From an uncultured bacterium (GTDB lineage Bacteria; Krumholzibacteriota; Krumholzibacteriia; LZORAL124-64-63), in the NCBI GenBank assembly GCA_903912525.1, contig CAIWHK010000006.1, positions 124,001 to 188,000 of the forward strand: a stretch of 64,000 bases of DNA. The letters run 5' to 3'. A program made the translations under genes and the position numbers. This document shows positions 33,341 to 42,551 of the stretch, piece after piece. Within the stretch, counting starts at the first letter, position 1. Each line of letters starts with the position of its first letter. The notes beneath the pieces are model-generated. The model ran no database searches and was not told where the DNA came from. It was given only the letters and a program-made list of their open reading frames with translations.

Positions 33341-35401
33341 CTAGAACTGGTCGTCGACCAGGACGTCCAGCTGCACGGTGCCGCGCACCTCGAGGTAGTC
33401 CGTGCTGAGCACGCGGGCTGCCTGTCCGTTCGAGGACGGCAGCGTGGCCACGACCTTGGTGACCAGGCCGGGCCGGCCGAAGATCTGGGCCTGGGCGGCG
33501 GTCAGCGCGAACGTGGGTCGGCTGACGACGGCCTGGGTGACGATGTGTGTCGTCGGGTCGATCAGGGCCGCATCGATGACCAGGGGCCCGATCGTCAGCA
33601 GCGGCGCGGTGTCCAGCGTGTTCGCGTCCTGCCCCACCAGCACCACCAGCGACAGGGCCACGGGCAGGTGGTTGAGCACTTCCAGCTGCGCGCTGGCGCC
33701 CTGGGCGTGCGTCGAGATGTTGTCCTGCAGCCCGGTGTCGATGTCCAGCAGGCGCGGGTCGCTGTCCAGGCTGGCGCCGTCGATGATGACCTCGACCGGC
33801 GCCGAGATCCGCCAGCGCACGACAGCCTTGTCGTTCGGCCGGACGGTGCCGACGGCGCCGTTGCCGCCGAGGGTAACCTGGCCCAGCAGGGTGATGCGCT
33901 CGGGGAGGTTGTTCAGGAAGCCGACGATGCTGCTGTTGTTCTGGTCGAGCACGATCTCGGTCAGCGCCTTGCCTGGATCCTGGTTCAGCGCCTGCGCGAT
34001 CGACAGGTCCTGGACGTGCCCGCTGGCCGAGACGCCGCGCAGCGTCAGGTCCACCGTGCCGGGCAGCGACGCGGCCGTCTCCAACTCCAGTGTCAGGGTC
34101 GCGGCCGTCAGCGACAGGCCGTTGAGCTCGGCGGGCAGGTTGATGTTCTCGACCGTCGGGTCCATCACCACCACGGCCTCGGGGATCACGCCGGTCACGC
34201 TCGCGAAGGTGATCGTCGCGGCGCCGAGCGTGGCCGACAGGCCGTCGCCCGAATCCATCGTCACGGCGGCGCCGCTGCTGCCGGGCGACGTCACGCTGAC
34301 CGTCGCGTCCAGCGACGTCACGGAGGCGCCGCCGTCGGCCAGCGTGTAGCCGGCGAAGTTGACGGTGTGCGTTGCCGCGGCGTGGGCGGCCAGGCTGAAC
34401 TGCTCGACCAGCGGCTGTCCGGCCTGGTTGCGCAGGTCGGCCCAGGTCAGGACGGCGGTGCAGGGCACCGGCATGTCGTTGGTCACGCTCAGTTGGGCCG
34501 AACCGCTGCCCAGCACGGCCTCGGTCACTTCGTAGCCCGAAGGCAGGCCCGAACTGAATGTCGTTTCGAAGCCCTGAGCGCCGACCACGGCGGTGGCCGA
34601 AGACACCAGCAGGTCGGTGAACGTCGCTTCGATGTCCAGCGCCGCGCCGGCGTTGATCGTTACCGCCTGGTCGCCCGACCCCGCGGAGCCGCCGGCCAGC
34701 CGCACGCGCAGGCGGTCGGGCAGGACCGCGCCGGTCAGGTCGACCGTACGCGTTTGGCTGGTTCCGGCGGCGATCGATCCGAAAGTGAACGAGGCGAATT
34801 CGGCGCCGGACGGGCTCTCCAGGACCAGCACCAGCTGGTCGGGGCCGCTGGCGGCAGAGACTGCGACCGGCAGGCTGTTGGTTACCGTGACCTGCGCCGT
34901 CCCGGACGCGAGCCTGGCGGACTGGATCTCGGGCACGTCCTGGTCGGTGCTCGTCACCGCGACCGGGAACGGCGGCACGATCGTCGTCAGGCCGTTCGCC
35001 GCGGCGGCGGGGGCCCACACGTCGCTCAGGAGGAATCCGTACGAGAGGGGGCCGAAAGAGGCGAGCGAGAACTCGCCGAGGCCCTGGCTCATCGACTGCG
35101 CCGGCACATCGGCCGACAGGTCGAAGTCGAAGCTCAGCGTGTCCGGGTCGCCGTCGACCTGGAACAACAGGCTGCCGTCGCTGCCCGTCGCCAGGAAGTC
35201 CTCGCTGTTGAGGGCGTCGGCGACGTCCAGGCGCTCGACGCCCAGCGGCAACGTCAGCGACGTGTCGAACGTCGGCATTTCCGGCTTGTTGATGTCGCAA
35301 CCCGCGAGGACCGCGAGGGCGGCGACCAGCAGGAATGCCGCAGCGAAACGCGCGGCCCTTCCGCAGTCCCGGCTCCGGGTGATGTTCCAAGGCATCGACA
35401 T
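33341..35401 (-). CDS. Repeat-bearing surface lipoprotein of unknown function
   Basis: 686 residues from the ATG at 35401 (a second ATG at 35395 is also possible). The signal peptide ends in lipobox LAGC with Cys35. Asp at +2 is the inner-membrane retention signal in E. coli, though the rule may not hold here. The rest is beta-rich, Ser/Thr/Ala/Val-dominated and almost without Cys. The pattern A-x-(L/V)-x-V-x-N-x-(L/M)-P-V recurs at about 168, 301 and 570, with a weaker copy near 435, spaced about 134 residues apart. This suggests four tandem Ig-like modules. It forms a pair with the barrel protein downstream. No known family is recognised beyond that. Confidence 0.8.
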   Translation of the reverse strand: MSMPWNITRSRDCGRAARFAAAFLLVAALAVLAGCDINKPEMPTFDTSLTLPLGVERLDVADALNSEDFLATGSDGSLLFQVDGDPDTLSFDFDLSADVPAQSMSQGLGEFSLASFGPLSYGFLLSDVWAPAAAANGLTTIVPPFPVAVTSTDQDVPEIQSARLASGTAQVTVTNSLPVAVSAASGPDQLVLVLESPSGAEFASFTFGSIAAGTSQTRTVDLTGAVLPDRLRVRLAGGSAGSGDQAVTINAGAALDIEATFTDLLVSSATAVVGAQGFETTFSSGLPSGYEVTEAVLGSGSAQLSVTNDMPVPCTAVLTWADLRNQAGQPLVEQFSLAAHAAATHTVNFAGYTLADGGASVTSLDATVSVTSPGSSGAAVTMDSGDGLSATLGAATITFASVTGVIPEAVVVMDPTVENINLPAELNGLSLTAATLTLELETAASLPGTVDLTLRGVSASGHVQDLSIAQALNQDPGKALTEIVLDQNNSSIVGFLNNLPERITLLGQVTLGGNGAVGTVRPNDKAVVRWRISAPVEVIIDGASLDSDPRLLDIDTGLQDNISTHAQGASAQLEVLNHLPVALSLVVLVGQDANTLDTAPLLTIGPLVIDAALIDPTTHIVTQAVVSRPTFALTAAQAQIFGRPGLVTKVVATLPSSNGQAARVLSTDYLEVRGTVQLDVLVDDQF

Positions 35402-35520
35402 GGTGAACCCCTCGGTTGTTCGTTCGTGGTTCCCGGTGCCCACCTGCCCATGGACACGGGAATGCCGGGCACGTGCTGAAAGAACCGTACCGGCGCGCCG
35501 GGGGATCGCCGCGGGCCCGC

Positions 35521-35570
35521 CCGCGGGGAACGACGGGGAACGAAGGGGAACCGCGGGGAACGAAAGGGAC
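35521..35570 (+). repeat. 10-bp tandem repeats (GGGGAA-containing)
   Basis: Four consecutive 10-base units all end in GGGGAA (35521-35560), and a fifth diverged unit follows to 35570. They lie in the divergent region between the lipoprotein and the ABC permease genes. A related GGGAAAGGACGGGGAATC stretch occurs about 30 bases later. Confidence 0.75.
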
Positions 35571-35676
35571 GATCCGCGTCGCCCCGGGATCGGCGGGAAA
35601 GGACGGGGAATCGTGCGGTCCGGCAGGGAAGGTGCGCCGCCATCGTGCAGGATGCCCTCAGGACCGACCGCAACGC

Positions 35677-35706
35677 TTGACCAGTGCGCCGGGCCGTTCC
35701 TACTAT
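35677..35706 (+). promoter_or_regulatory. Sigma-70 promoter of the ABC importer operon
   Basis: TTGACC (35677-35682), 18 bases, TACTAT (35701-35706), five and four of six consensus matches. The ATG is at 35741, with AAGGA just before it. Confidence 0.6.
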
Positions 35707-35740
35707 CAGCCTTCATTGGTCCCGGCCGCGAAGGACGGAC

Positions 35741-36721
35741 ATGATCCCCTGGCTTGCGCGACGCCTGCTGTGGTCCCTGCTGATGCTCGTCCTGCTGGCG
35801 ACGATCGTGTTCGCCGTCGTGCGTCTGGCGCCGGGTGACCCGGTGGCAGCGGCTGCTTCCGAATCCGCCGAGGCGCGCGACCTCCAGTTGCAGCGCGAGC
35901 GCCTGGGCCTCGATCGTCCGCTCATCGACCAGTACCTGAGGTGGGTGGCGCAGTGCGCGCGCGGCGACTGGGGGCAGAGTTGGCGGCAGCAGCGGCCGGT
36001 GGCCGACATCATCGGCGAAGCCCTCGGGCCCACGCTGCTGCTGACGACCACTGCCTACGCGCTGCAACTGGCGCTGGCGATCGCCGCCGCCGTGCTGATG
36101 GCGGCGTATCGCGGCCGCGCGTCCGACCATCTGGTCGGCGGCATCGGGCTCGTGTTCCAGTCGATGCCCGGCTACTGGCTGGGGCTGATGCTCATCCTGG
36201 TCTTCGGCCGCGGACTCGGCTGGCTTCCGTCCGGCGGCTTCGGCTCGCCGGGCGCGGCCGGGCTGTCCGCCGGCGCGCGCCTGGTCGACCTTGCGCGTCA
36301 CCTGGCGCTGCCTGTCGCCACGCTCGCGCTCGGCTCGTTCATGGTGACGGCCCGGTATCTGCGCGCCGCGCTGGACGAGGCCCTGGCGCAGGACTTCATC
36401 CTGGCCGCCCGCGCGCGCGGCGTGCCGCACCGGCGCCTGGTGTGGCGACACGCCATGCCGCACGCGCTGGTGCCCATGGTGACGCTGGCCGGTCTGCACC
36501 TGCCGCAACTGGTGGGCGGTGCGGTGGTGGTCGAGACGGTTTTCGGCTGGCCGGGCCTCGGGCGCATCGCCGTCGAGGCGATCGCCGCCCGCGACTACCC
36601 GGTGATCATGGCCACGACGCTGCTGGCGGCGGTGCTCGTCACGCTCGGCTCGCTGCTGGCTGACATCGGCGCCCGTCGCGCCGACCCGCGCATCCGTCTG
36701 TCCGGCCCGGAGACGCCGTGA
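35741..36721 (+). CDS. Dipeptide/nickel-type ABC transporter permease (DppB/OppB family)
   Basis: 326 residues and six membrane helices. It begins MIPWLARRLLWSLLMLVLL, followed by the periplasmic LAPGDPVAAA typical of OppB/DppB. The EAA coupling loop is in the region ALAQDFILAARARGVPHRRL, which contacts the ATPases. TVFGWPGLGRIAVEAI near the end is also family-typical. It pairs with the next permease to form the channel for peptides or similar solutes across the inner membrane. The start was chosen as the ATG behind AAGGA; the frame also stays open upstream. It overlaps the next gene by four bases. Confidence 0.93.
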   Translation: MIPWLARRLLWSLLMLVLLATIVFAVVRLAPGDPVAAAASESAEARDLQLQRERLGLDRPLIDQYLRWVAQCARGDWGQSWRQQRPVADIIGEALGPTLLLTTTAYALQLALAIAAAVLMAAYRGRASDHLVGGIGLVFQSMPGYWLGLMLILVFGRGLGWLPSGGFGSPGAAGLSAGARLVDLARHLALPVATLALGSFMVTARYLRAALDEALAQDFILAARARGVPHRRLVWRHAMPHALVPMVTLAGLHLPQLVGGAVVVETVFGWPGLGRIAVEAIAARDYPVIMATTLLAAVLVTLGSLLADIGARRADPRIRLSGPETP

Positions 36722-37593
36722 ACGCGCCCGCCCTCGTGTCAGCGACGTCCACACGGCGTCCGCACCGGCCGGGGACCGGCGCCCTGCGCGCGGGTGCGGC
36801 CATGCTCGCCCTGGCGACGCTGGCCGCGCTGTTGGCCCCGGTCCTGATGCCCGGCGACCCGGCGGCGCTGGGTCCGGCCGCCGCGCGACTGCTGCCACCG
36901 TCGCCGGCGCATCCCCTGGGCACCGACCAGCTCAGCCGCGACATCCTGGCGCGCGTGTTGCATGGTAGCCGCGTGTCGCTGCTGGCCGGCTGGCTGAGCG
37001 CGATGGTGGCCGTGACGCTCGGCGTCGCGGTGGGGCTGGCCGCCGGCGGCGGGCCCCGCTGGCTGGACCGGCTCCTGATGACCGCCACCGATGCCTGCCT
37101 GGCCTTCCCGCGCGTGTTCCTGGTCCTGCTGCTCGTCTCGTTGACCAGGCCGAGTCTGGTCCTGACGATGCTCGTCATCGGCCTGACCGGCTGGATGGGT
37201 GTCGCCCGGCTCGTGCGCGCCGAGACGCTCGGTCTGCGCGAGCGCGAGTTCGTCGCCGCCGCCCGCGGGCTGGGCCTTTCGCGCCTGAGTGTCGGCCTGC
37301 GCCACATCCTGCCTTCGCTGTGGCCGACGATCATCGTTGCCGCCACGTTGCGCGTGGGCTCGGCCATCCTCACCGAGTCGTTCCTGTCGTTCCTCGGCCT
37401 CGGCGCGCAGGAGCCCGCGGTCAGCTGGGGGGCGATGATCCAGGCTGGGCGTCCCGTGCTGCTGGAGGCGTGGTGGGTGGCGACGTTCCCGGGCCTGGCG
37501 CTGGCGTTCGTGGTCGTCGGCTGCAACCTGCTGGGCGACGGCCTGCGGGGGCGGCTTGACCCGCGCGGAGGGGCAGAGGTCCGCCATGAGTGA
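36718..37593 (+). CDS. Dipeptide/nickel-type ABC transporter permease (DppC/OppC family)
   Basis: 291 residues from GTG 36718. The first helix (about residues 20-45) is followed by HPLGTDQLSRDILARVLHGS, the OppC/DppC hallmark. The EAA loop is REREFVAAARGLGLSRLSVG and the distal motif is ESFLSFLGLGAQEPAVSWGA. It forms a heterodimer with the preceding permease. Overlaps at both ends (4 and 8 bases) indicate translational coupling. Confidence 0.93.
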   Translation: MNAPALVSATSTRRPHRPGTGALRAGAAMLALATLAALLAPVLMPGDPAALGPAAARLLPPSPAHPLGTDQLSRDILARVLHGSRVSLLAGWLSAMVAVTLGVAVGLAAGGGPRWLDRLLMTATDACLAFPRVFLVLLLVSLTRPSLVLTMLVIGLTGWMGVARLVRAETLGLREREFVAAARGLGLSRLSVGLRHILPSLWPTIIVAATLRVGSAILTESFLSFLGLGAQEPAVSWGAMIQAGRPVLLEAWWVATFPGLALAFVVVGCNLLGDGLRGRLDPRGGAEVRHE

Positions 37594-39295
37594 GTTGCTG
37601 CGGTGTGAAGGCCTCGCGCTCGGGTTCACGGCGGCGTCCGCGCCGCTGCTGCACGGCGTGGACCTGGTCATCGGCGAGGGCGAGGCGGTTGCGCTGTCCG
37701 GGCCCTCGGGCTGCGGCAAGACGCTGCTGGCTCGCGCGCTGCTCGGGTTGCTGCCGTCAGGCGCGTGGTGCGACGGTCGCCTGCTGTGGGAAGGCCGCGA
37801 CCCGACAACATCCGCGGACGGCTGGAAGCGGTTGCGCGGCGGCGGCATCAGCTGGCTGCCGCAGGATCCGCTCGGCGGGCTCAACCCCCTGCTGCGCGTC
37901 GGTGAGCAGGTGGCGGAGTCCGCGCGCCTGGCCGGCGCCGCCTCGCGCGCGGAGGCCCGCGGCATTGCCGCCGGTCTGCTTGCCGAAATGCAATTGCCCG
38001 ACCCCGAGCGCCTGCTGGACGCCTGGCCCCACCAGTTGAGCGGCGGCATGCGCCAGCGCGCGCTGCTGGCGGCCGTGCTGGCGCGGCGACCGCGCCTGCT
38101 GCTGGCCGACGAGCCGACTTCGAGCCTCGACGCCCCTTTGCAGCGCGAACTGCTGGCCCTGCTCGACCGCGCCCGGCGCGCGCGCGGCCTGGCTCTCCTG
38201 TTCATCACCCATGACCGCGACCTGGCGCCGCTGGTGGCGGATCGGTGCCTGGAGATCCGCGGCGGGCGGCTCGTCGCGCTGTCGGCGGTGGCGACGCCAA
38301 ACAGCGACCCGGTCCCAGCCGCCCGCGCGCCGGGGATCGGCGAGCCGGCGCTGGCGGCTGCCGGTCTGGAGGTGCGGTACCCGGGCGCGCGAGCGTTCGC
38401 GGTGGCTGGCGTGGACCTCGAACTGCACGCGGGCCGGGCGGTCGGGCTGGTGGGCGGGTCGGGCTCGGGCAAGTCGAGCCTCGCGCGCGCGCTGGCCGGA
38501 CACCTCGTTCCGGGTGCGGGCACGGTGACGGTCGCGGGCCTGCCGCAGGCGCACGGCGATTCGGCGCCGGCGCGCGCGGCGCGACGACGCGTTCAGATGC
38601 TCTTCCAGGACGCAGGCGCCTCACTGGATCCCCGACAGCGCGTGGGGGATGCACTCACCGAGGCGGCGGCCGCCGCCGGCGCGGCCACCGAGTCAGTCGC
38701 CGTGCGCCTGCTGGCCGAGGTGGGGCTGCCCGCCGAACTCGCTGCGCGCCATCCCCACGCCTTGTCCGGCGGTCAACGCCAGCGCGTCGCGCTCGCGCGC
38801 TGCCTTGCCGCGGGTCCGGCGGTGCTGATCGCCGACGAGCCGACCAGTGCGCTCGACGCCGAGGCGCGTGACCGCATCCTGACGCTGCTGGGAACCGTGA
38901 TGGTGTCGCGCGGGTTAGCTGTTCTTCTGGTCACGCACGACGTCGACACAGCCTCCGCTTTCTGTGACGAGCTGCTGGTGATGCACAGCGGCCGCATCGT
39001 CGAGCGCGCGCCGGCCGCGCCGCTCGCGCTCCTGCGCCATCCGCACTCGCGGCTGTTGCTCGCCTGCCGCCCTGCGGCGCTGGCAGCCCTGCCGCAGTGG
39101 AGCGAGGGACCGGTGCGGGCCCGTGTCGAAGTGGGGGGAGCGCCCTCGTCCGGCTGCCCCCTCGCAGGGGGTTGCCCGCTCCAGAACGCGCCCTGCTTCA
39201 AGGAGTTGCCGCCCCTGGCGCCGCTGGCCCCGGGGCACTGGCTGCGATGCCCGCCGGCGTCCGAACTCCCTTCCCCACAATTTATTGACACGTAA
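37586..39295 (+). CDS. Fused dual ATPase of a peptide-type ABC importer (DppD-DppF fusion)
   Basis: 569 residues with two complete ABC domains. The first has Walker A GPSGCGKTLL (about 39) and signature HQLSGGMRQRALLAAVLARR. The second has [16 protein letters not shown] (about 291) and [19 protein letters not shown]. The C-terminus has spaced cysteines (GCPLAGGCPLQNAPCF and LRCPP), the oligo/HPY tail that in related proteins can hold an iron-sulfur cluster. DppD and DppF are usually separate genes; fused forms such as GsiA and YejF exist. No periplasmic substrate-binding protein is encoded next to the set. The start overlaps the permease gene by eight bases and GGAGGGGCAGAGG lies just upstream. 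The last codons contain the -35 box of the next promoter. Confidence 0.92.
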   Translation: MSELLRCEGLALGFTAASAPLLHGVDLVIGEGEAVALSGPSGCGKTLLARALLGLLPSGAWCDGRLLWEGRDPTTSADGWKRLRGGGISWLPQDPLGGLNPLLRVGEQVAESARLAGAASRAEARGIAAGLLAEMQLPDPERLLDAWPHQLSGGMRQRALLAAVLARRPRLLLADEPTSSLDAPLQRELLALLDRARRARGLALLFITHDRDLAPLVADRCLEIRGGRLVALSAVATPNSDPVPAARAPGIGEPALAAAGLEVRYPGARAFAVAGVDLELHAGRAVGLVGGSGSGKSSLARALAGHLVPGAGTVTVAGLPQAHGDSAPARAARRRVQMLFQDAGASLDPRQRVGDALTEAAAAAGAATESVAVRLLAEVGLPAELAARHPHALSGGQRQRVALARCLAAGPAVLIADEPTSALDAEARDRILTLLGTVMVSRGLAVLLVTHDVDTASAFCDELLVMHSGRIVERAPAAPLALLRHPHSRLLLACRPAALAALPQWSEGPVRARVEVGGAPSSGCPLAGGCPLQNAPCFKELPPLAPLAPGHWLRCPPASELPSPQFIDT

Positions 39296-39313
39296 TAAGC
39301 CAATCTCTATATT
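39285..39313 (+). promoter_or_regulatory. Near-consensus sigma-70 promoter for the TonB-receptor operon
   Basis: TTGACA (39285-39290, perfect), 17 bases, TATATT (39308-39313, five of six). It is the best vegetative promoter in the window. The -35 lies inside the last four codons of the upstream ATPase gene. Transcription would begin near 39320, giving a leader of about 190 bases. Confidence 0.85.
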
Positions 39314-39379
39314 CAGCCACCAGTTGCGGCACGGCGCCCGGACCCCACGTCCCCGGTGTTCCAAAGTGCCCCGAGGACC

Positions 39380-39473
39380 GGCGGAAACGCCCCAAATCAG
39401 CAAGGCACCCCACGCTGCCCGGCTAAGGTCCAGTGCGAAATACAGACCAGATCGCGGGTTCCCCCCGGAACCC
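39380..39473 (+). promoter_or_regulatory. Structured 5' leader of the TonB-receptor mRNA
   Basis: Two hairpins are visible in the leader: GGCG-GAAA-CGCC (39380-39391, a GNRA tetraloop) and GGGTTCC/GGAACCC (39456-39462 with 39467-39473, four-base C loop). No known riboswitch consensus (cobalamin, TPP, c-di-GMP) was matched. A long structured leader before an outer-membrane receptor is compatible with ligand- or sRNA-mediated control. Confidence 0.35.
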
Positions 39474-39513
39474 AGAGCTAGCCGGATTCGTCCCCACGGA
39501 AAGGAGCCGCCGT

Positions 39514-42507
39514 ATGCTCCGGCGTCACCGGATCCACCGGGTTTTGCCCCTTCTGGTATTGATGCTGATCACGGTGGCGATGGCGGGTAGCGCCCTGGCC
39601 CAGACGGGCTCCATTCGGGGCGTGATCCGCGACAGGGAATCCAACGAGCTTCTGGACTACGCAAACGTGCTGCTGGTCGGCTCGACGCGCGGAACGATGT
39701 CGCTCGGTGGCGGCACGTTCATGTTCAGCAACCTCGAACCCGGCAGCTACACTGTCCGGGTCCTGTACCTCGGTTATGCCCCCGTCGACAAGACCGTCTC
39801 CGTCGCGCCCGGTGGGGTGCAGACGCTGGCGTTCGACCTCGAAGCGGTGGTCGTGCAGACGCTCGATGACATCGACGTCACAGCCGAAGAGTACATGGTC
39901 GACATCAAGAGCGCGGTGACCGAACAGGTGGTCAGTTCCGAGTCGTTCGAGAAGTACGCGATCGACTCGGTCGAGGACGCGATCTCGAAGCAGGCCGGCG
40001 TCGTCTACAAGGCGGGCGAACTGTACGTCCGCGGCGGCCGCTCCGGCGAAGTCTCGATGCAGATGGACGGCGTGGCCGTCGACAATCCTTTGGGCACCGG
40101 CTCGATGGAAGTCTCGACGCTGGCGGTCGAGAGCATGGCCATCGCCACCGGCGGTCTCGACGCCAAGTTCGGCAACGCGCTGTCCGGCGTCATCAACATC
40201 ACGACGAAGGAAGGCGGCAAGAAGTTCGGCGGCGGCGTCCGCTTCCTGACCGACGACTTCGGCCGCCAGGACAAGACCTTCACGAACTACGACCGCCTGG
40301 AGTACGGCTTCGGCGGCCCGTCGCCGTTCAAGGGCCTGACCTACTACCTGGCCGGCGACCTGCAGTTCACCGACACCGAGAACACCTCGGTCGCGCACCG
40401 GCCCGAGTACAAGCTCAACCTGGGCGACACCACGTTGTTCAAGTTCCGCCGCCGCCAGTTCAACCAGGCCAAGGGCTCGGCCAAGCTGGCGTGGACCTTG
40501 GACCAGGACAAGAAGGTCAGCGCCGAGTACTCATACACCACGACCCTGGGTGAGGGCTACGCGCCCAACTGGAGCGTCGAGGGCTATGCTCGCCGCGTGC
40601 TGTACATGACGGAAGTCATCTACCGCAGCAGCTTCGGCGACTGGCTGGCCACGGGACGGAACATCCCGGTCTACTACGGCCCGTGGTACGACAACATGCT
40701 GACCACGGCGCGCACCGCGATGGTGGTCGACACGCGCAACAGCAGCGAGCGCCGCGTGGCCCTGCCGATCCTCGAGGTCCGCGGCGCGACCGACAACCAG
40801 CTCTACACGGTCGTCGCGCAGGCCCAGTTCGACGGGTTCCGTTACCCGTACGGCGCCTTCTCGACGGTCGCCGAGGACAGTTCGTACGCGAAATTCAACG
40901 CCGCGAACCAGCTGACCCAGAACAAGGCGATCGGCCAGGTGGCCAAGGTCGTCTGGCACCACAACCTCGACCAGAGCACGTTCTACGCGCTGCGCCTGGG
41001 CCTGGTGGCCTTCGACAGTCGCATCGACGTTCAGGGCAAGGACCCGTGGGAATACAACCACGGCGGCATCTGGTCGCCCGGCCTGTTCCTCGGGCAGACC
41101 CGCATCTACCAGGGCGGTTCGTCGTACTACTCCGACCCGCTGAGCCCGTACTATGTGACCAACAGCGACGTGGCGTTCTACTCCGAGGAATACAGCCGCA
41201 CCTACAGCCTGGGCGGCGAGATTGTCTCCAGCCGCTGGAAGGGCCACATGGCCGAGATGGGCCTGGGCGTGCGCTACAACGACCTGCAGCGCTATGCCCT
41301 CAACACCCCGGCGGTCATGCGCCAGAGCCAGGCCGGCGAGTGGACGCTGGGTGGCAATCGCAACGTGTTCCATACCTACAACCCCGAAGCCTACTGGTAC
41401 ATGCAGGACCGGTGGGAATACGAGGGCATGGTCGTCAGCTACGGCCTGCGGTACGACATGTTCTCGCCGGGCTCGGCGGCGGCCATCGAGCTGACCAACG
41501 ATTCGGTCAACGCCAACGTGATCAAGTACAAGACCGCGTTCCAGCCCCGCCTGGGATTCTCGTTCCCGATCACCGAGCGTGACGGATTCAGCTTCCACTA
41601 CGGCCGGTTCGTGCAGTTCCCGGACCGCCAGTACCTGTTCGCCTCGCAGGACCCGGTGGGCAACGCCGGCACCCTGGGCAACCCGAACCTGGAGCCGATG
41701 ACGACGGTGCAGTACTCGTCGGGCATCAAGCACCAGTTCAACGACTTCATCGCCGGCCAGTTCTCGCTGTACAGCAAGGACATGTACGACCTGATCGCCG
41801 CCACCCAGGTGACGGACGAGGCAACCGGCCAGACGCTGGCGCGCTACATCAACAAGGCGTACGCGTCGGCGCGCGGCATCGAACTCTCGCTGAACAAGCG
41901 GTACAGCCAGAACTACGAGTTCAACATGAGCTACACCTACTCGTTCGCCGACGGTGTGGCTTCGGACACTGAATTCGGCTCGAACCCCGAGGGGCTGCAG
42001 TACCTGCCTAACCAGGAACTGCCGCTCGACTGGGACCAGCGCCACACGATCAACGTGCAGTTCCTGCTGGCCGAGCCGGGCACCTGGTCCTCGTCGTTCT
42101 CGTTCTCGTACGGCAGCGGCATGCCGTGGACGCCGTTCGACCGCTTCGCCAAGCGCCAGGACCCCATGCTGGAGAACAGCGAGCGCCTGCCCTCGACCTA
42201 CTCGCTGGACATCCAGCTCGAACGCAACGTGAACCTGTACGGCAAGCGCCTGTCGCTGCAGTTGCAGGCGTACAACCTGCTGAACCAGGATGTCGTCGTC
42301 GCCCAGGGCGGTGCCGGCATCGCGCCGGGTATGATCAACGGCGCCCAAAGCCTGGGCATCGGCCACCTGACGGAGACCGGCAAGTACGGCGCGGCCCTGT
42401 TGCAGGACGCGAACGGCGACGGCGTCAACGAGTACATCCCGATCGTGGACCCGCGGACCTTCGGTGAGCACCGGCTGTTCCGCCTGGCGATCGGTTACTA
42501 TTTCTAG
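39514..42507 (+). CDS. TonB-dependent outer-membrane receptor with carboxypeptidase-like N-terminal domain
   Basis: 997 residues. The start was chosen as the ATG behind GGAAAGGAG (39498-39506). The signal peptide is LLVLMLITVAMAGSALA. A CarboxypepD-regulatory-like beta domain follows (GSIRGVIRDRESNELLDYAN, about 31-110). The plug domain contains SKQAGVVYKAGELYVRGGRS and AVESMAIATGGLDAKFGNAL, then GVINITTKEGGKKFGGGVRF. A long beta-barrel ends in RLFRLAIGYYF with a terminal Phe. Barrel strands contain many Tyr and Trp residues. It should take up a large ligand at the outer membrane using TonB-ExbB-ExbD energy. The receptor is first in an operon with a secreted protein and a PorV homologue. Ligand unknown; SusC-like glycan use is possible, but no SusD follows. 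Confidence 0.92.
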   Translation: MLRRHRIHRVLPLLVLMLITVAMAGSALAQTGSIRGVIRDRESNELLDYANVLLVGSTRGTMSLGGGTFMFSNLEPGSYTVRVLYLGYAPVDKTVSVAPGGVQTLAFDLEAVVVQTLDDIDVTAEEYMVDIKSAVTEQVVSSESFEKYAIDSVEDAISKQAGVVYKAGELYVRGGRSGEVSMQMDGVAVDNPLGTGSMEVSTLAVESMAIATGGLDAKFGNALSGVINITTKEGGKKFGGGVRFLTDDFGRQDKTFTNYDRLEYGFGGPSPFKGLTYYLAGDLQFTDTENTSVAHRPEYKLNLGDTTLFKFRRRQFNQAKGSAKLAWTLDQDKKVSAEYSYTTTLGEGYAPNWSVEGYARRVLYMTEVIYRSSFGDWLATGRNIPVYYGPWYDNMLTTARTAMVVDTRNSSERRVALPILEVRGATDNQLYTVVAQAQFDGFRYPYGAFSTVAEDSSYAKFNAANQLTQNKAIGQVAKVVWHHNLDQSTFYALRLGLVAFDSRIDVQGKDPWEYNHGGIWSPGLFLGQTRIYQGGSSYYSDPLSPYYVTNSDVAFYSEEYSRTYSLGGEIVSSRWKGHMAEMGLGVRYNDLQRYALNTPAVMRQSQAGEWTLGGNRNVFHTYNPEAYWYMQDRWEYEGMVVSYGLRYDMFSPGSAAAIELTNDSVNANVIKYKTAFQPRLGFSFPITERDGFSFHYGRFVQFPDRQYLFASQDPVGNAGTLGNPNLEPMTTVQYSSGIKHQFNDFIAGQFSLYSKDMYDLIAATQVTDEATGQTLARYINKAYASARGIELSLNKRYSQNYEFNMSYTYSFADGVASDTEFGSNPEGLQYLPNQELPLDWDQRHTINVQFLLAEPGTWSSSFSFSYGSGMPWTPFDRFAKRQDPMLENSERLPSTYSLDIQLERNVNLYGKRLSLQLQAYNLLNQDVVVAQGGAGIAPGMINGAQSLGIGHLTETGKYGAALLQDANGDGVNEYIPIVDPRTFGEHRLFRLAIGYYF

Positions 42508-42551
42508 GATCGGGAGCGACCGCGCCGCGGAAGGCCGCGGCCTCGGAAAGG

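Larger units (their letters stand above)
35402..35740. other. Divergent intergenic region, 339 bases
   Basis: It separates the lipoprotein (minus) and the importer permease (plus). It contains the GGGGAA repeat array and the importer promoter at 35677-35706. No coding sequence is recognised. A promoter for the lipoprotein pair must also be here but was not identified. Confidence 0.5.

Noticed and set aside
39314-39513. Cobalamin, TPP or c-di-GMP riboswitch in the receptor leader
   Set aside because: Hairpins exist, but none of the conserved boxes of these classes was found; only a generic structured leader is claimed.
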